Source: Actinomycetospora sp. NBRC 106375
GTDB lineage: Bacteria; Actinomycetota; Actinomycetes; Mycobacteriales; Pseudonocardiaceae
Length of the DNA stretch: 64,000 nt
NCBI RefSeq assembly: GCF_030269665.1
Contig: NZ_BSTS01000001.1
Coordinates: 434,001-498,000 of the forward strand
Reading direction: 5' to 3'
The position numbers and the translations under genes were made by a program. Under the pieces are notes generated by a model that searched no databases, was not told the DNA's origin, and saw only the letters and a list, made by a program, of their open reading frames with translations. Position 1 is the stretch's first letter; every line of letters starts with the position of its first letter. Shown one piece after another: positions 56,682 to 64,000 of this stretch.

Positions 56682-57234
56682 CGAGGTGGCCCACGGTCGT
56701 GAAGTCGGGGACCGCACCGAACCACGTCGCGTCGAGCAGCGGCCACGCCACGAGCACCGCCCCGCCGGCCACGGACGCCCACCTGGGCAGCAGCGCCACG
56801 ACGCACGCCGCGGCCGCCTGGGCGCCGTAGCTGACGCCGACGTCGGGCGCGGCGAGCACGGCGGCGGGATAGACGCCGGCGCGCACCGCCACGAGGATCA
56901 CGAGCGCCGTCACGGCCGTCGCCCCCGCGTGGCCGCCGACGAACGCCGCGCACGCCGTGCCGAGCCCGTGCCGGGACTCCAGCCACCACAGGGCGCCGCC
57001 GACGCCGACCACGACGATCGCGACCGTGCCGGCCGTGATCGTCGGACCGTTGCTCAGGAACACCAGGCTGGAGGCGAGCGAGCCCAGCGGGTGGCGGGCG
57101 AGGTTCTCGACGTTCGTGCTGCTCCACGCCTGCGCCGGCGCGAAGGCGCCCGTCCGGGTCAGGACGACGTGGGTGACGACGAGGACCGCGAGGTACGCGG
57201 CGGTCACCGGGCCGGCACGGAGGTAGGACCTCAC
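56587..57234 (-). CDS. Rhomboid-like membrane protein
   Basis: About 215 residues with six hydrophobic segments. A GVSYG segment near residue 135 takes the place of the catalytic GxSG of rhomboid proteases, and a late His is in TVGHLVSAVLGF. The fold is rhomboid-like, but the active-site context is altered; it may be a pseudoprotease or a general membrane protein. The chosen GTG at 57234 has GGAGCGGGG upstream; an earlier GTG at 57252 is possible. Convergent overlap of 95 bases with the HxlR gene. Confidence 0.65.
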   Translation of the reverse strand: MRSYLRAGPVTAAYLAVLVVTHVVLTRTGAFAPAQAWSSTNVENLARHPLGSLASSLVFLSNGPTITAGTVAIVVVGVGGALWWLESRHGLGTACAAFVGGHAGATAVTALVILVAVRAGVYPAAVLAAPDVGVSYGAQAAAACVVALLPRWASVAGGAVLVAWPLLDATWFGAVPDFTTVGHLVSAVLGFAVGLLVRRRSRASTRRTGSAGSNP

Positions 57235-57266
57235 GTCCCCGCTCCCCGGCACGGCATGATCGAACG

Positions 57267-57623
57267 ATGGCGGACGTCGGTGAGATCCTGCAGCGCAACC
57301 TGGTCGAGGTGTTCGGCGAGCGCGACGACGGCCGGCGTCGCGCCGCGATCGCGGCGATCTACCACGAGGACGTCCTGTTCCAGGACCCCGAGGCCCTCGT
57401 GCACGGGCGCGACGCCGTCGACGCGAAGGTGGCGGCGCTGCTGTCCGACGCTCCCGCGGACTTCGTCTTCCACGCCACCGGCCTGCCGCGCGTCAGCGGC
57501 GATCTCGGGCTGCTGTCCTGGGCGTTCGGGCCCGAGGGCGGCGCCCCGGTCGTCACCGGCACCGACATCGCGCTCGTCGAGGACGGCCGCATCACCCGGC
57601 TGCACACCGTGCTGGACGGCTGA
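57267..57623 (+). CDS. SnoaL-like/NTF2-fold protein
   Basis: A 118-residue NTF2-fold protein. It starts VGEILQRNLVEVFGERDDGRRR, has IAAIYHEDVLFQDPEALVHG, and ends with the EDGRITRLHTVLDG strand typical of SnoaL-like domains. No catalytic residues are clear. The ATG at 57267 is 32 bp from the divergent rhomboid-like gene. It is convergent with the OsmC gene, only 3 bases apart. Confidence 0.8.
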   Translation: MADVGEILQRNLVEVFGERDDGRRRAAIAAIYHEDVLFQDPEALVHGRDAVDAKVAALLSDAPADFVFHATGLPRVSGDLGLLSWAFGPEGGAPVVTGTDIALVEDGRITRLHTVLDG

Positions 57624-57626
57624 CCG

Positions 57627-58037
57627 TCAGGCCGGTGCGCCCACGTCCAGGTGCGTCACGATCACCAGGGCGTCGCGCAGGAGGACCGTCACCGGCGTGC
57701 TGTCGACGACGGTCGCGAGCTGGCGGCGAGCGTCGGGATCGAGGTCGACGGCGAGGCGGACCTCGCGGTGCAGCACCGGGGGCGGGCCGGCCTCGAAGGA
57801 CACCTCGACGGTCACGGCGCAGCCCGGGACGTGCCAGCGGTGCAGGAACGTGCGGACCGACATCGCGGTGCACGACGAGAGGGAGGCGGCCAGCAGCCCG
57901 AAGGACGTCGCGCCGTCGGGCGGACCGTCGTCCGCGGGGACCACGCAGTCCAGCGCCAGGCCGTTGACGTCGAGGGCGACCGTGCGCCCGTCGCCGTCGG
58001 GCAGGTGACCCCGGGCCCACACGGCCGGTGCGTCCAT
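57627..58037 (-). CDS. OsmC-family protein
   Basis: A 136-residue OsmC/Ohr superfamily protein. LLAASLSSCTAMSVRTFLHR contains the first conserved Cys; the second peroxidatic Cys of OsmC/Ohr is not clearly present. RLAVDLDPDARRQLATVVDS and the C-terminal strand with VLLRDALVIVTHLD follow the fold. Classic members reduce organic hydroperoxides; variants with one Cys may differ. ATG at 58037. A WhiB-family gene lies just upstream. Confidence 0.78.
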   Translation of the reverse strand: MDAPAVWARGHLPDGDGRTVALDVNGLALDCVVPADDGPPDGATSFGLLAASLSSCTAMSVRTFLHRWHVPGCAVTVEVSFEAGPPPVLHREVRLAVDLDPDARRQLATVVDSTPVTVLLRDALVIVTHLDVGAPA

Positions 58038-58067
58038 GGTCCTCAGCCTGCCATCACCGCCGCGGTC

Positions 58068-58352
58068 TCAGCCGGGGCGCCCGCGGGCGAGGTGCTCGCG
58101 GCGTTCCTGCTCGCTCTCGCCTCCCCACACGCCGTACGGCTCCGCGACGCGGCGGGCCCAGTCACGGCAGGGCTCGCGGACCGCGCAGCCGGCACAGATC
58201 CGGGCCGCCGCCTCGATGCGACGGCTGCGGCGGGGGTCGCGTTCGCCGTCGGGGTGGAAGAAGAGCTCGGAGTTCATGCCGCGGCACGCGGCGTCGCGCT
58301 GCCAGTCCCAGTGGTCGGTGATCGCCCAGGGGAGCCGCGAGACATCAGCCAT
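58068..58352 (-). CDS. WhiB-family iron-sulphur regulator, WhiB3/WhiD-like
   Basis: A 94-residue WhiB protein. The four cysteines Cys23, Cys53, Cys56 and Cys62 coordinate the 4Fe-4S cluster (C-x29-C-x2-C-x5-C). GVWGG is at 74-78. The leading WDWQRDAACRGMNSELFFHP and DGER segment resembles WhiB3/WhiD. Such proteins bind sigma factors and respond to nitric oxide and redox. AGGAGG lies 9 bases before the ATG at 58352. Confidence 0.9.
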   Translation of the reverse strand: MADVSRLPWAITDHWDWQRDAACRGMNSELFFHPDGERDPRRSRRIEAAARICAGCAVREPCRDWARRVAEPYGVWGGESEQERREHLARGRPG

Positions 58353-58477
58353 TGATGCACACCTCCTACCGACTGTCGTACACCTTGTTGTGCGCAACCT
58401 GTGTGAGATCCCCGTCTCCTCGGGACGCGGACGCACAGGGCGGTGGTGCGTGGACGGTCGTGGGGGTCCGGACGATG

Positions 58478-59350
58478 TCAGGCCGCGGCCGCGACGGTGG
58501 CCGGGGATGGGGCCGGGGACGGTGTGCGCCGACGGCGGCGCCCGCGACCGTCGCCCGACAGCCCGTGCGAGACCGCCTGCGGCCAGCGGAAGGGGCGCCA
58601 GCGCTCGAGGGGCACCTCGAGACGGTCGGCGACCGCCATCAGGGCCGCCGGGTTGTGGGTGAGCCCGCAGTGGCTGCTCGGGACGACGACGTTCTCGCAC
58701 AGGTCGCCGTCGTCCTGGCGGCAGCCGTCGCCGTGCAGGAGGCCGTCGTAGGGCGAGTAGACGGCGACCGACCGGACCGGTACGGGGCGACGGACCAGCT
58801 CGATCACCTCGTCGGTGCGGTCGGAGAAGCCCCAGTGCCGCTCGGCGGCGCGGAACGCGCCGGTCACACGGTTCTCCTCGATCTCGGCGCGCCAGGGCGA
58901 GCCGAGGCAGACGATGCGTTCGACGGCGTCGGGCCGCTGCTGGGCGAGCCAGCGCGCCATCAGCCCGCCGAGGCTCCAGCCCACGATCGCCGCCGGACGG
59001 CCGTGCTGGGCGTGGACCTCGTCGAACCGCGCGAGCAGCCCGTCGAGGATCGCGTCGGTGAACCCGCGGTTGAGGCCCAGGGTCCAGCGGTGGGTGTGGA
59101 AGCCGCGGTTGCGCAGGTGGGCGCGGAGGGCCGCGGTCGCGACGTCGCTGGTCAGGAAGCCCGGCAGCACCAGCACCGGGCGCCCGTCACCGCGTCCGCC
59201 GCCGGGCAGGACGTGCCGGACCGCGTGCCACGCGACGGTCTCCACCGACGCACGGCCGAGATCGGTGGCGGTGAGCCACCAGGCCGGAAAGGGCAGGGAC
59301 GCGACCACGGTGCTCGAGCCGGCGTCCGACGTCGGTGTGGGGACGGCCAT
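58478..59350 (-). CDS. Lipase-like alpha/beta hydrolase
   Basis: A 290-residue alpha/beta-hydrolase. The GWSLGG elbow at 124-129 carries the nucleophile Ser126. PVLVLPGFLTSDVATAALRAH and RNRGFHTHRWTLGLNRGF match the PGAP1/esterase-lipase style, and VPSSHCGLTHNPAALMAVAD provides the late His. The Ser, Asp and His triad is present by position. The C-terminal 25 residues are a basic, Pro/Ala-rich tail. The start ATG at 59350 has GAGGAGG 8 bases upstream. It is predicted cytoplasmic; the substrate may be an ester. Confidence 0.82.
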   Translation of the reverse strand: MAVPTPTSDAGSSTVVASLPFPAWWLTATDLGRASVETVAWHAVRHVLPGGGRGDGRPVLVLPGFLTSDVATAALRAHLRNRGFHTHRWTLGLNRGFTDAILDGLLARFDEVHAQHGRPAAIVGWSLGGLMARWLAQQRPDAVERIVCLGSPWRAEIEENRVTGAFRAAERHWGFSDRTDEVIELVRRPVPVRSVAVYSPYDGLLHGDGCRQDDGDLCENVVVPSSHCGLTHNPAALMAVADRLEVPLERWRPFRWPQAVSHGLSGDGRGRRRRRTPSPAPSPATVAAAA

Positions 59351-59619
59351 GACGACCACCTCCTCGCCGCGGTGCCGCCCCGACGCGACACCTGGGTCGA
59401 GATCGAAATACCCCCGGGGCAGTCCGGACAACCCCACTTCACGGCGCCATCCGGTCGAGCTGGACCTCGATCGGGGGCGACCTGCCCGTTCGGCGCACGA
59501 CGGGAGCCGCTGGACTCTCCGGTCGCGACGGCTCACCCGGACCGGGGAGGCGAGTCTTGCGCCGGTCGGCGGCACCGGCAACGCTGCGTGCGCACCGCCG
59601 TACGCAGGGTCGGGGGACC

Positions 59620-59934
59620 ATGGCCGAGCTCGAGATCGTCTACGACGCCGCGCGCACGCGCGTCGAGCTCCGCCGGGCGGGCGCGATCGAGGGGTTCGTC
59701 GAGTTCGGCCTGCGGGCCGACGCCGCCGTCCTGGCCTACTCCGAGGTCCGGGACGGCGACGCCCCCGTGCTGCTGGGCGCGGCGCTCGGCCTCCTGCGGG
59801 ACCGGGGCTACCGGATCGTCCCGCTCTGCCCCCGCGTGCGCGCCTTCCTGCGCGACCACCCCGAGCGCCTCGACGGCGTCGACGTCCGCTTCCTGGACCC
59901 CATCGGCAACGGTGAGTGCGCCGTCGCCGGCTGA
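59620..59934 (+). CDS. Small GNAT-type acetyltransferase (YjdJ-like)
   Basis: A 104-residue minimal GNAT domain. IVPLCPRVRAFLRDHPERLDG near residue 70 resembles the conserved CPF-x-AxxxxxHPE motif of this small family, and the chain starts with a strand LEIVYDAARTRVEL. Its activity is unknown. The ATG at 59620 follows GGGGGACC. It is convergent with the QOR2-like gene (5 bases apart). Confidence 0.72.
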   Translation: MAELEIVYDAARTRVELRRAGAIEGFVEFGLRADAAVLAYSEVRDGDAPVLLGAALGLLRDRGYRIVPLCPRVRAFLRDHPERLDGVDVRFLDPIGNGECAVAG

Positions 59935-59939
59935 CGGAC

Positions 59940-60842
59940 CTACAGGCGTGCGGCGCGGACGGCGTCGACCAGCGGGGTCGGCGCGCGGCCCAGCAGGTTC
60001 TCCAGCGCGGGGCTGTCGGTCTCCAGCTCGCCGCGGGCGGCGGAGAGCTCGAGGGCGGTGACGAACCCGGCGGTGTCGGCGTCCATGCCCATCGACTGCA
60101 GCGCGTCGGCGAACTCCTCCGCGGAGATGTCGCGGTAGGTCACCTCCGTGCCGGTGACCTGGGTGATCGTCGCGGCGAGCTCGGCCATGGTGAACGCGGG
60201 ACCGCCCAGCTCCCAGTAGCCCTGCTGGTCGGCGATGTCGCCGGTGAGCAGGGAGACGGCGGCCTCGGCGTAGTCGGCCCGGGTCGCCGCGGAGTTCCGC
60301 CCGTCGCCGGTGGCGCCGACGATCTCGCCGTGCGCGAGGTAGTCGTCGAGCCGGGCGGTGTAGTTCTCCGTGTACCAGCCGTTGCGGGCGACGGCGAAGG
60401 GCAGGCCGGACCCCTGCAGCACGTCCTCGGTGTCGGCGTGCTTGGGCGCGAGGACGTTCTCGGTGTCGTCGGCGTGCAGGATGCTCGTGTAGACGACGAA
60501 GCCGACGTCGGCGGCGTCGGCCGCGCGGATCACGGCGGTGTGCTGCCCGACCGGGTCCTCGGCCGACGGGCTGGACACGAGCAGCAGGCGCTCGATCCCC
60601 TCGAGCGCGGGACCGAGCGTGTCGGGCCGGTCGTAGTCGGCCTCGCGGACGCCGACGCCGAGGTCGGCCAGGTCCTTGGCCTTCTCCGGGTCGCGCACCA
60701 GCGCGAAGACGTTCCGCGCCGGGACGTCGCGTCGCAGCAGGGCGTCGACCGCGAGACGGCCGAGGTGGCCGGTCGCGCCGGTGACGGCGTAGGTCGCGGT
60801 GGGCAGGACGGGTGGTGCGGTCGGGTCGGTCGGCTCGGTCAT
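59940..60842 (-). CDS. NmrA/QOR2-like NAD(P)-binding oxidoreductase
   Basis: A 300-residue atypical SDR. TYAVTGATGHLGRLAVDALL holds the TGATGHLG nucleotide motif (21-28). VYTSILHADDTENVLAPKHADTEDVL and FAVARNGWYTENYTARLDDY, with GIGATGDG-like and GYWELGGPAFTMAEL segments, match the QOR2/NmrA group. It probably reduces quinones with NAD(P)H. ATG at 60842; a GTG at 60860 is in frame. Divergent from the MFS gene. Confidence 0.85.
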   Translation of the reverse strand: MTEPTDPTAPPVLPTATYAVTGATGHLGRLAVDALLRRDVPARNVFALVRDPEKAKDLADLGVGVREADYDRPDTLGPALEGIERLLLVSSPSAEDPVGQHTAVIRAADAADVGFVVYTSILHADDTENVLAPKHADTEDVLQGSGLPFAVARNGWYTENYTARLDDYLAHGEIVGATGDGRNSAATRADYAEAAVSLLTGDIADQQGYWELGGPAFTMAELAATITQVTGTEVTYRDISAEEFADALQSMGMDADTAGFVTALELSAARGELETDSPALENLLGRAPTPLVDAVRAARL

Positions 60843-60921
60843 GGGAAGCGGTGTGCCCACGCGGGCCGCGCGGCAGACCTCGGTCGCGGCGTCTCACGGA
60901 ACGGGGTCGCGCCGCCGGGTC

Positions 60922-62121
60922 ATGATGGGAGGCGTGGCCGGGACGACGGGGGGCGCGGTGGCCACCTACCGGGCGGTGCTGCGGCTGCCCGGGCTCGCGG
61001 CCCTCTGCGGGATCGGCTTCGCCGCCCGCCTGCCCGTCACCGCCGTCGGGGTGTTCCTGACCCTCCACGTGGCCGTCGACCTCGACCGCGGGTTCGCGGC
61101 CGCCGGGCTCGTCGGCGGCGCGGTCACGGCGGGGATCGCCCTCGGCGCCCCGCTGCTCGGCCGGCTGATCGACCACCGGGGACTGCGCCCCGTCCTGCTG
61201 CTCTGCGCGGTCGCCCAGACCGTGTTCTGGGCCCTCGTCCCCCTGCTCGACGCGACGACGCTCGCCCCTGCGGCCCTCGCGGCCGGGCTCCTGATGCCGC
61301 CCGCGTTCTCCGTGGTGCGCCAGTCGGTGGCCGCCTCCGTGCCCGCCGAGCACCACAGGCCGGCGTTCGCTCTCGACGCGATGTCGGTCGAGGTCACCTA
61401 CGCGGTCGGGCCGGCGCTGGGCACGCTCGTGGCGCTCACGCTGCCGGGGACCGGGGCCTGGGTCGTCGGCGCCGCGTTCGTGCTGGCCACCGCGGCACTG
61501 GGGTGGCTCGACCCCCCGGTCCGGCCGCGGGGTGTCCCGCACGGCGAGCGACCGCCGCCCCTGCGCTCGTGGCTGCGCGGCCCGATGCTCGTCGCCCTGG
61601 CCGCCACCGCCGCGGCGATCCTCATGCTCACCGCGACCGAGCTGTCGGTGGTCGCGATCCTCACCGGGCGGGGCGAGACCGCGTGGTTCGCCCTCGCCAA
61701 CACCGTCTGGTGCGCGGCGTCGCTGCTCGGCGGATGGATCTACGGGGCGGCGCGCCGGCCGCCCCCGACCGCGGTGCTCCTCGGGTTCCTCGCGCTCGGG
61801 TCCCTGCCGGTCGCCCTCGGCGGGCCGTGGTGGACGGTCACGTTGCTGCTCGTGCCCGCCGGGGCCTTCTGCGCGCCGGCGCTGGCCGCCGCCGCCGAGA
61901 CGGTCGGGCGCCTCGCCCCCGACGCCGCCCGTGGTGTCGCCACCGGGCTGCACAGCTCGGCGCTCATGGTGGGCGCGACGATCGCCTCTCCCCTGGCCGG
62001 TGTGCTGATCGACGCCGTCGCCCCGGCTGCCGCGATCGGCGCGGCCGTCGTGATCACGCTCGGCGTCGCCGTCGTCGCCGCGGTGGTCACCGGGACGCGC
62101 GCCGGGAGCCGGGGACGGTGA
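60922..62121 (+). CDS. MFS transporter
   Basis: About 399 residues with some 12 hydrophobic segments. PLLGRLIDHRGLRPVLLLCA contains the A-loop-like RxxDxxG/R motif of MFS exporters. The TM1 region (LAALCGIGFAARLPVTAVG) and the mid-loop rich in Pro and Arg near residue 200 are typical. Start choice is open: ATG 60922, ATG 60925, GTG 60934 or GTG 60958. The stop codon lies within the -35 element of the next promoter. Substrate unknown. Confidence 0.85.
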   Translation: MMGGVAGTTGGAVATYRAVLRLPGLAALCGIGFAARLPVTAVGVFLTLHVAVDLDRGFAAAGLVGGAVTAGIALGAPLLGRLIDHRGLRPVLLLCAVAQTVFWALVPLLDATTLAPAALAAGLLMPPAFSVVRQSVAASVPAEHHRPAFALDAMSVEVTYAVGPALGTLVALTLPGTGAWVVGAAFVLATAALGWLDPPVRPRGVPHGERPPPLRSWLRGPMLVALAATAAAILMLTATELSVVAILTGRGETAWFALANTVWCAASLLGGWIYGAARRPPPTAVLLGFLALGSLPVALGGPWWTVTLLLVPAGAFCAPALAAAAETVGRLAPDAARGVATGLHSSALMVGATIASPLAGVLIDAVAPAAAIGAAVVITLGVAVVAAVVTGTRAGSRGR

Positions 62122-62147
62122 CACAGTCAGCTCCGACTGTTTATGGT
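62118..62147 (+). promoter_or_regulatory. Promoter with inverted repeat in its spacer
   Basis: -35 GTGACA (62118-62123), 18-bp spacer, -10 TATGGT (62142-62147). The spacer region holds ACAGTC (62123-62128) and GACTGT (62135-62140), a 6-bp inverted repeat with a 6-bp gap, placed like a TetR- or MarR-type operator. It drives the SDR/crotonase operon. A GGGAGGA ribosome-binding site follows near 62170. Confidence 0.55.
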
Positions 62148-62185
62148 GCGCGGCAGCTCACCCCATCGACGGGAGGAACCTGATC

Positions 62186-62944
62186 ATGGATTTGCAGGGC
62201 GTCTCGGCCCTCGTCACCGGCGGCGCGTCGGGCCTCGGTCTGGCCACCGCGCAGGCGATCACCGCGGCGGGCGGCCGGGTGGTGGTCGCCGACCTGCCGT
62301 CGTCGAACGGGAAGGAGGTCGCCGCGGACCTCGGCGGCGAGTTCGTCGCGGCCGACGTCACCGACGCGGACGCGCTCGGCTCCGCCGTCGCCGCCGCGGA
62401 GGCCGCCGGGCCGTTCCGCGCGCTGGTGCACTGCGCGGGCATCGGCAGCCTCACCCGCGTCGTGGAGAAGAACGGCGAGCCGGGCGACATGGAGGCCTTC
62501 GAACGGGTCATCCGGGTGAACCTCTTCGGCTCGTTCAACGCCCTGCGCCTCGGCGGTGCCGCCATCGCGCGCACGGAACCCGTGAACGGCGAGCGCGGTG
62601 CCATGATCATGACGGCGTCGGTGGCGGCGTTCGAGGGCCAGATCGGGCAGATGGCCTACTCCGCGTCCAAGGGCGGCGTCGTGTCGATGACCCTCTGCGC
62701 GGCGCGCGACCTCGCCTCGAAGCTGGTGCGCGTCAACACGATCGCGCCCGGCCTGTTCGACACCCCGCTGTTCGCGACGCTGTCGGACGACGTGCGCAAG
62801 GCTCTCGGCGAGTCCGTGCCCAACCCGCGCCGCCTCGGCGACCCGGCCGAGTACGGGCAGATGGCGGTCTCGATGCTGCAGAACCCGATGCTCAACGGCG
62901 AGACGATCCGCCTCGACGGCGCGATCCGGATGGCCCCGCGGTGA
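62186..62944 (+). CDS. 3-hydroxyacyl-CoA dehydrogenase-type SDR (HSD10-like)
   Basis: A 252-residue classical SDR. TGGASGLG (11-18), Asp36 for NAD(H), Ser145, Tyr158 and Lys162 form the catalytic set. The line VHCAGIGSLTRVVEKNGEPGD, with an inserted loop before the active site, and NPRRLGDPAEYGQM resemble the HSD17B10/FadB-type SDR of beta-oxidation. GTG/ATGA overlap joins it to the crotonase (4 bases). The pair could perform hydration and oxidation of the same acyl-CoA. Confidence 0.88.
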   Translation: MDLQGVSALVTGGASGLGLATAQAITAAGGRVVVADLPSSNGKEVAADLGGEFVAADVTDADALGSAVAAAEAAGPFRALVHCAGIGSLTRVVEKNGEPGDMEAFERVIRVNLFGSFNALRLGGAAIARTEPVNGERGAMIMTASVAAFEGQIGQMAYSASKGGVVSMTLCAARDLASKLVRVNTIAPGLFDTPLFATLSDDVRKALGESVPNPRRLGDPAEYGQMAVSMLQNPMLNGETIRLDGAIRMAPR

Positions 62945-63726
62945 GCGCCCCCTCGGCCGACGACGAGACCGTCCTGCGCACCGAGCGGGAGGGCACGACG
63001 CTGGTCATCACGATCGACCGGCCGAAGGCCCGCAACTCGGTGAACACCGCGGTGGCCCAGGGCATCGCCGACGCCCTCGACGAGCTCGACGGCGACGACG
63101 CCCTCGTGTCCGGCATCCTCACCGGCGCCGGCGGGTTCTTCAGCGCCGGGATGGACCTCAAGGCCTTCCTGCGCGGGGAGCGCCCGCACATCGGCGACCG
63201 TGGCTTCGCCGGCATCACCCAGCGACCGCCCGAGAAGCCGCTCATCGCGGCCGTCGAGGGGCCGGCGCTCGCCGGGGGCTGCGAGCTGGCCCTGTCGTGC
63301 GACCTCGTCGTCGCCTCGGAGGAGGCGAGCTTCGGCATCCCCGAGGTCAAGCGCGGGCTCGCGGCCGCGGCCGGCGGGCTCCTGCGACTGCCCACGCGCA
63401 TCCCGCGGACCGTCGCCATGGAGCTCGCCCTCACGGGCGACCCGATGTCCGCCGCCGACGCCCACCGCTGGGGCCTGGTCAACCACCTCACCGCCCCCGG
63501 CGGCGCCCTCGACGGCGCCCGCGAGCTGGCGGGACGGATCGGCGCCAACGGCCCGCTCGCGGTGCGGGCGAGCAAGCGCGTGATCGTCGAGTCGCCCGAC
63601 TGGTCGGCCGCCGAGACCTGGAAGCGCCAGGGCGAGATCCTCGGCCCGGTACTGGGCAGCGAGGACGCCCGCGAGGGCGCCGCGGCCTTCGCCGAGAAGC
63701 GCGCTCCGGTCTGGCAGGGTCGCTGA
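62941..63726 (+). CDS. Enoyl-CoA hydratase/isomerase (crotonase) family protein
   Basis: A 261-residue crotonase. Both catalytic glutamates of the hydratase fold are present by position: Glu115 in GGCELAL and Glu135 in FGIPEVKRGL. The oxyanion hole is GGFFSAGMDLKAF. It hydrates 2-enoyl-CoA to 3-hydroxyacyl-CoA. The GTG start overlaps the SDR stop (GTGA, 62941-62944). A perfect hairpin terminator begins 12 bases past its stop. Confidence 0.9.
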   Translation: MSAPSADDETVLRTEREGTTLVITIDRPKARNSVNTAVAQGIADALDELDGDDALVSGILTGAGGFFSAGMDLKAFLRGERPHIGDRGFAGITQRPPEKPLIAAVEGPALAGGCELALSCDLVVASEEASFGIPEVKRGLAAAAGGLLRLPTRIPRTVAMELALTGDPMSAADAHRWGLVNHLTAPGGALDGARELAGRIGANGPLAVRASKRVIVESPDWSAAETWKRQGEILGPVLGSEDAREGAAAFAEKRAPVWQGR

Positions 63727-63738
63727 TCCGCGCCGGTC

Positions 63739-63772
63739 GGTGATCCGGGTCGTCACGGCGGCCCGGATCACC
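63739..63772 (+). terminator. Hairpin after the crotonase
   Basis: GGTGATCCGGG (63739-63749) and its exact complement (63762-63772), an 11-bp stem with a 12-nt loop. It lies 12 bases after the stop of the SDR/crotonase operon. Confidence 0.7.
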
Positions 63773-63875
63773 CACCAGCGACGGGGGCGCATCACCTACG
63801 ATGCAGGCTTCGTCGCTCGACCAGGCGGGCGCCGGCCGACGCGCGATCGGGACAGCCAGCCCCGGGGGACCAGGC

Positions 63876-64000
63876 ATGGACCTGCACCACTCCGTCGTCG
63901 AGCTCGAGGTGCTGCTCGCACGGATCTCCCGCGAGGAGCTGGCTCCCGGGTGGGACGGTCCCGGCGGCTGGACCCTGCGTCGCCAGCAGCTCCTCGTCGA
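63876..64000 (+). CDS. Unidentified protein, 5' end only
   Basis: An open frame from ATG 63876 runs off the window: MDLHHSVVELEVLLARISRE, then ELAPGWDGPGGWTLRRQQLL. The start is preceded by CCCGGGGGACC. Nothing in the 41 visible residues identifies a family. A weak -10-like TACGAT is near 63798. It could also be a chance frame. Confidence 0.4.
   Translation, partial: MDLHHSVVELEVLLARISREELAPGWDGPGGWTLRRQQLLV

Noticed and set aside
63488-63877. Minus-strand frame at the right end
   Set aside because: It overlaps the crotonase with shadow codon pattern and crosses the terminator hairpin; no domain.

Overview
The window is about 74% G+C and gene-dense, with many GTG starts and many 4-base ATGA/GTGA overlaps between neighbouring genes. 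Gene content points to an actinobacterium: a Cvn conservon operon, a WhiB-family regulator, an ANTAR response regulator, UdgX, a DNA polymerase I without proofreading residues, a CoaE with a C-terminal UPF0157-like remnant, and an EthA-type monooxygenase. The order pdtaR-type regulator / polA / rpsA / coaE / uvrB resembles the mycobacterial housekeeping block, interspersed here with accessory genes. I infer a member of the Pseudonocardiales (Pseudonocardia or Actinomycetospora-like); the genus is a guess.

Layout. 1-2.5 kb: the 3' end of glmS, a perfect hairpin terminator, an N-domain-less Clp ATPase, and a small ACT-like protein behind a strong promoter and a structured leader. 2.8-4.8 kb: a membrane Ser/Thr kinase with a beta-propeller sensor, broken by a one-base frameshift in the catalytic loop. 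4.8-8.0 kb: an acetoin/butanediol dehydrogenase pair and an AcoR-like regulator. 8-12.5 kb: an acetyltransferase, a VOC protein, an NAD(P)-binding protein, UdgX and a membrane-anchored GH31 glycosidase. 12.5-16.2 kb: acyl-CoA dehydrogenase and acyl-CoA ligase with a GAF-LuxR regulator. 16.3-25.5 kb: uvrB, two tandem DUF402 genes, a PPOX flavoprotein, a Na+/H+ antiporter, coaE, a tandem-repeat region, and rpsA. 25.9-27.8 kb: methyltransferase and acetyltransferase. 27.8-31.4 kb: the conservon cvnABCD. 31.9-37.1 kb: a DUF1932 dehydrogenase, an EthA-like monooxygenase and a large LuxR-type ATPase regulator. 37.2-45 kb: small genes, polA, a PaaI-type thioesterase and a second large LuxR regulator. 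45-53.3 kb: an FAD hydroxylase and a complete branched-chain amino acid ABC transporter (livJHMGF) with a second binding protein. 53.4-55.4 kb: the PdtaR-like regulator, a tRNA with a leucine anticodon but a class I body, and a stand-alone LAGLIDADG protein. 55.4-64 kb: small enzyme/regulator pairs, a WhiB3/WhiD-like protein, a lipase-like hydrolase, an MFS transporter and a two-gene beta-oxidation operon behind a promoter with an inverted repeat in its spacer.

Functional links: the conservon and the liv genes are clear operons, held together by overlaps. The ligase/dehydrogenase pair and the SDR/crotonase pair are fatty-acyl-CoA modules. The most unusual items are the class I tRNA(CAA) beside an apparently intact LAGLIDADG gene, the frameshifted kinase, UdgX, the hairpin-bearing tandem repeat between coaE and rpsA, and the structured leader at 2.5 kb. 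I saw no CRISPR array, insertion sequence, prophage or rRNA gene.
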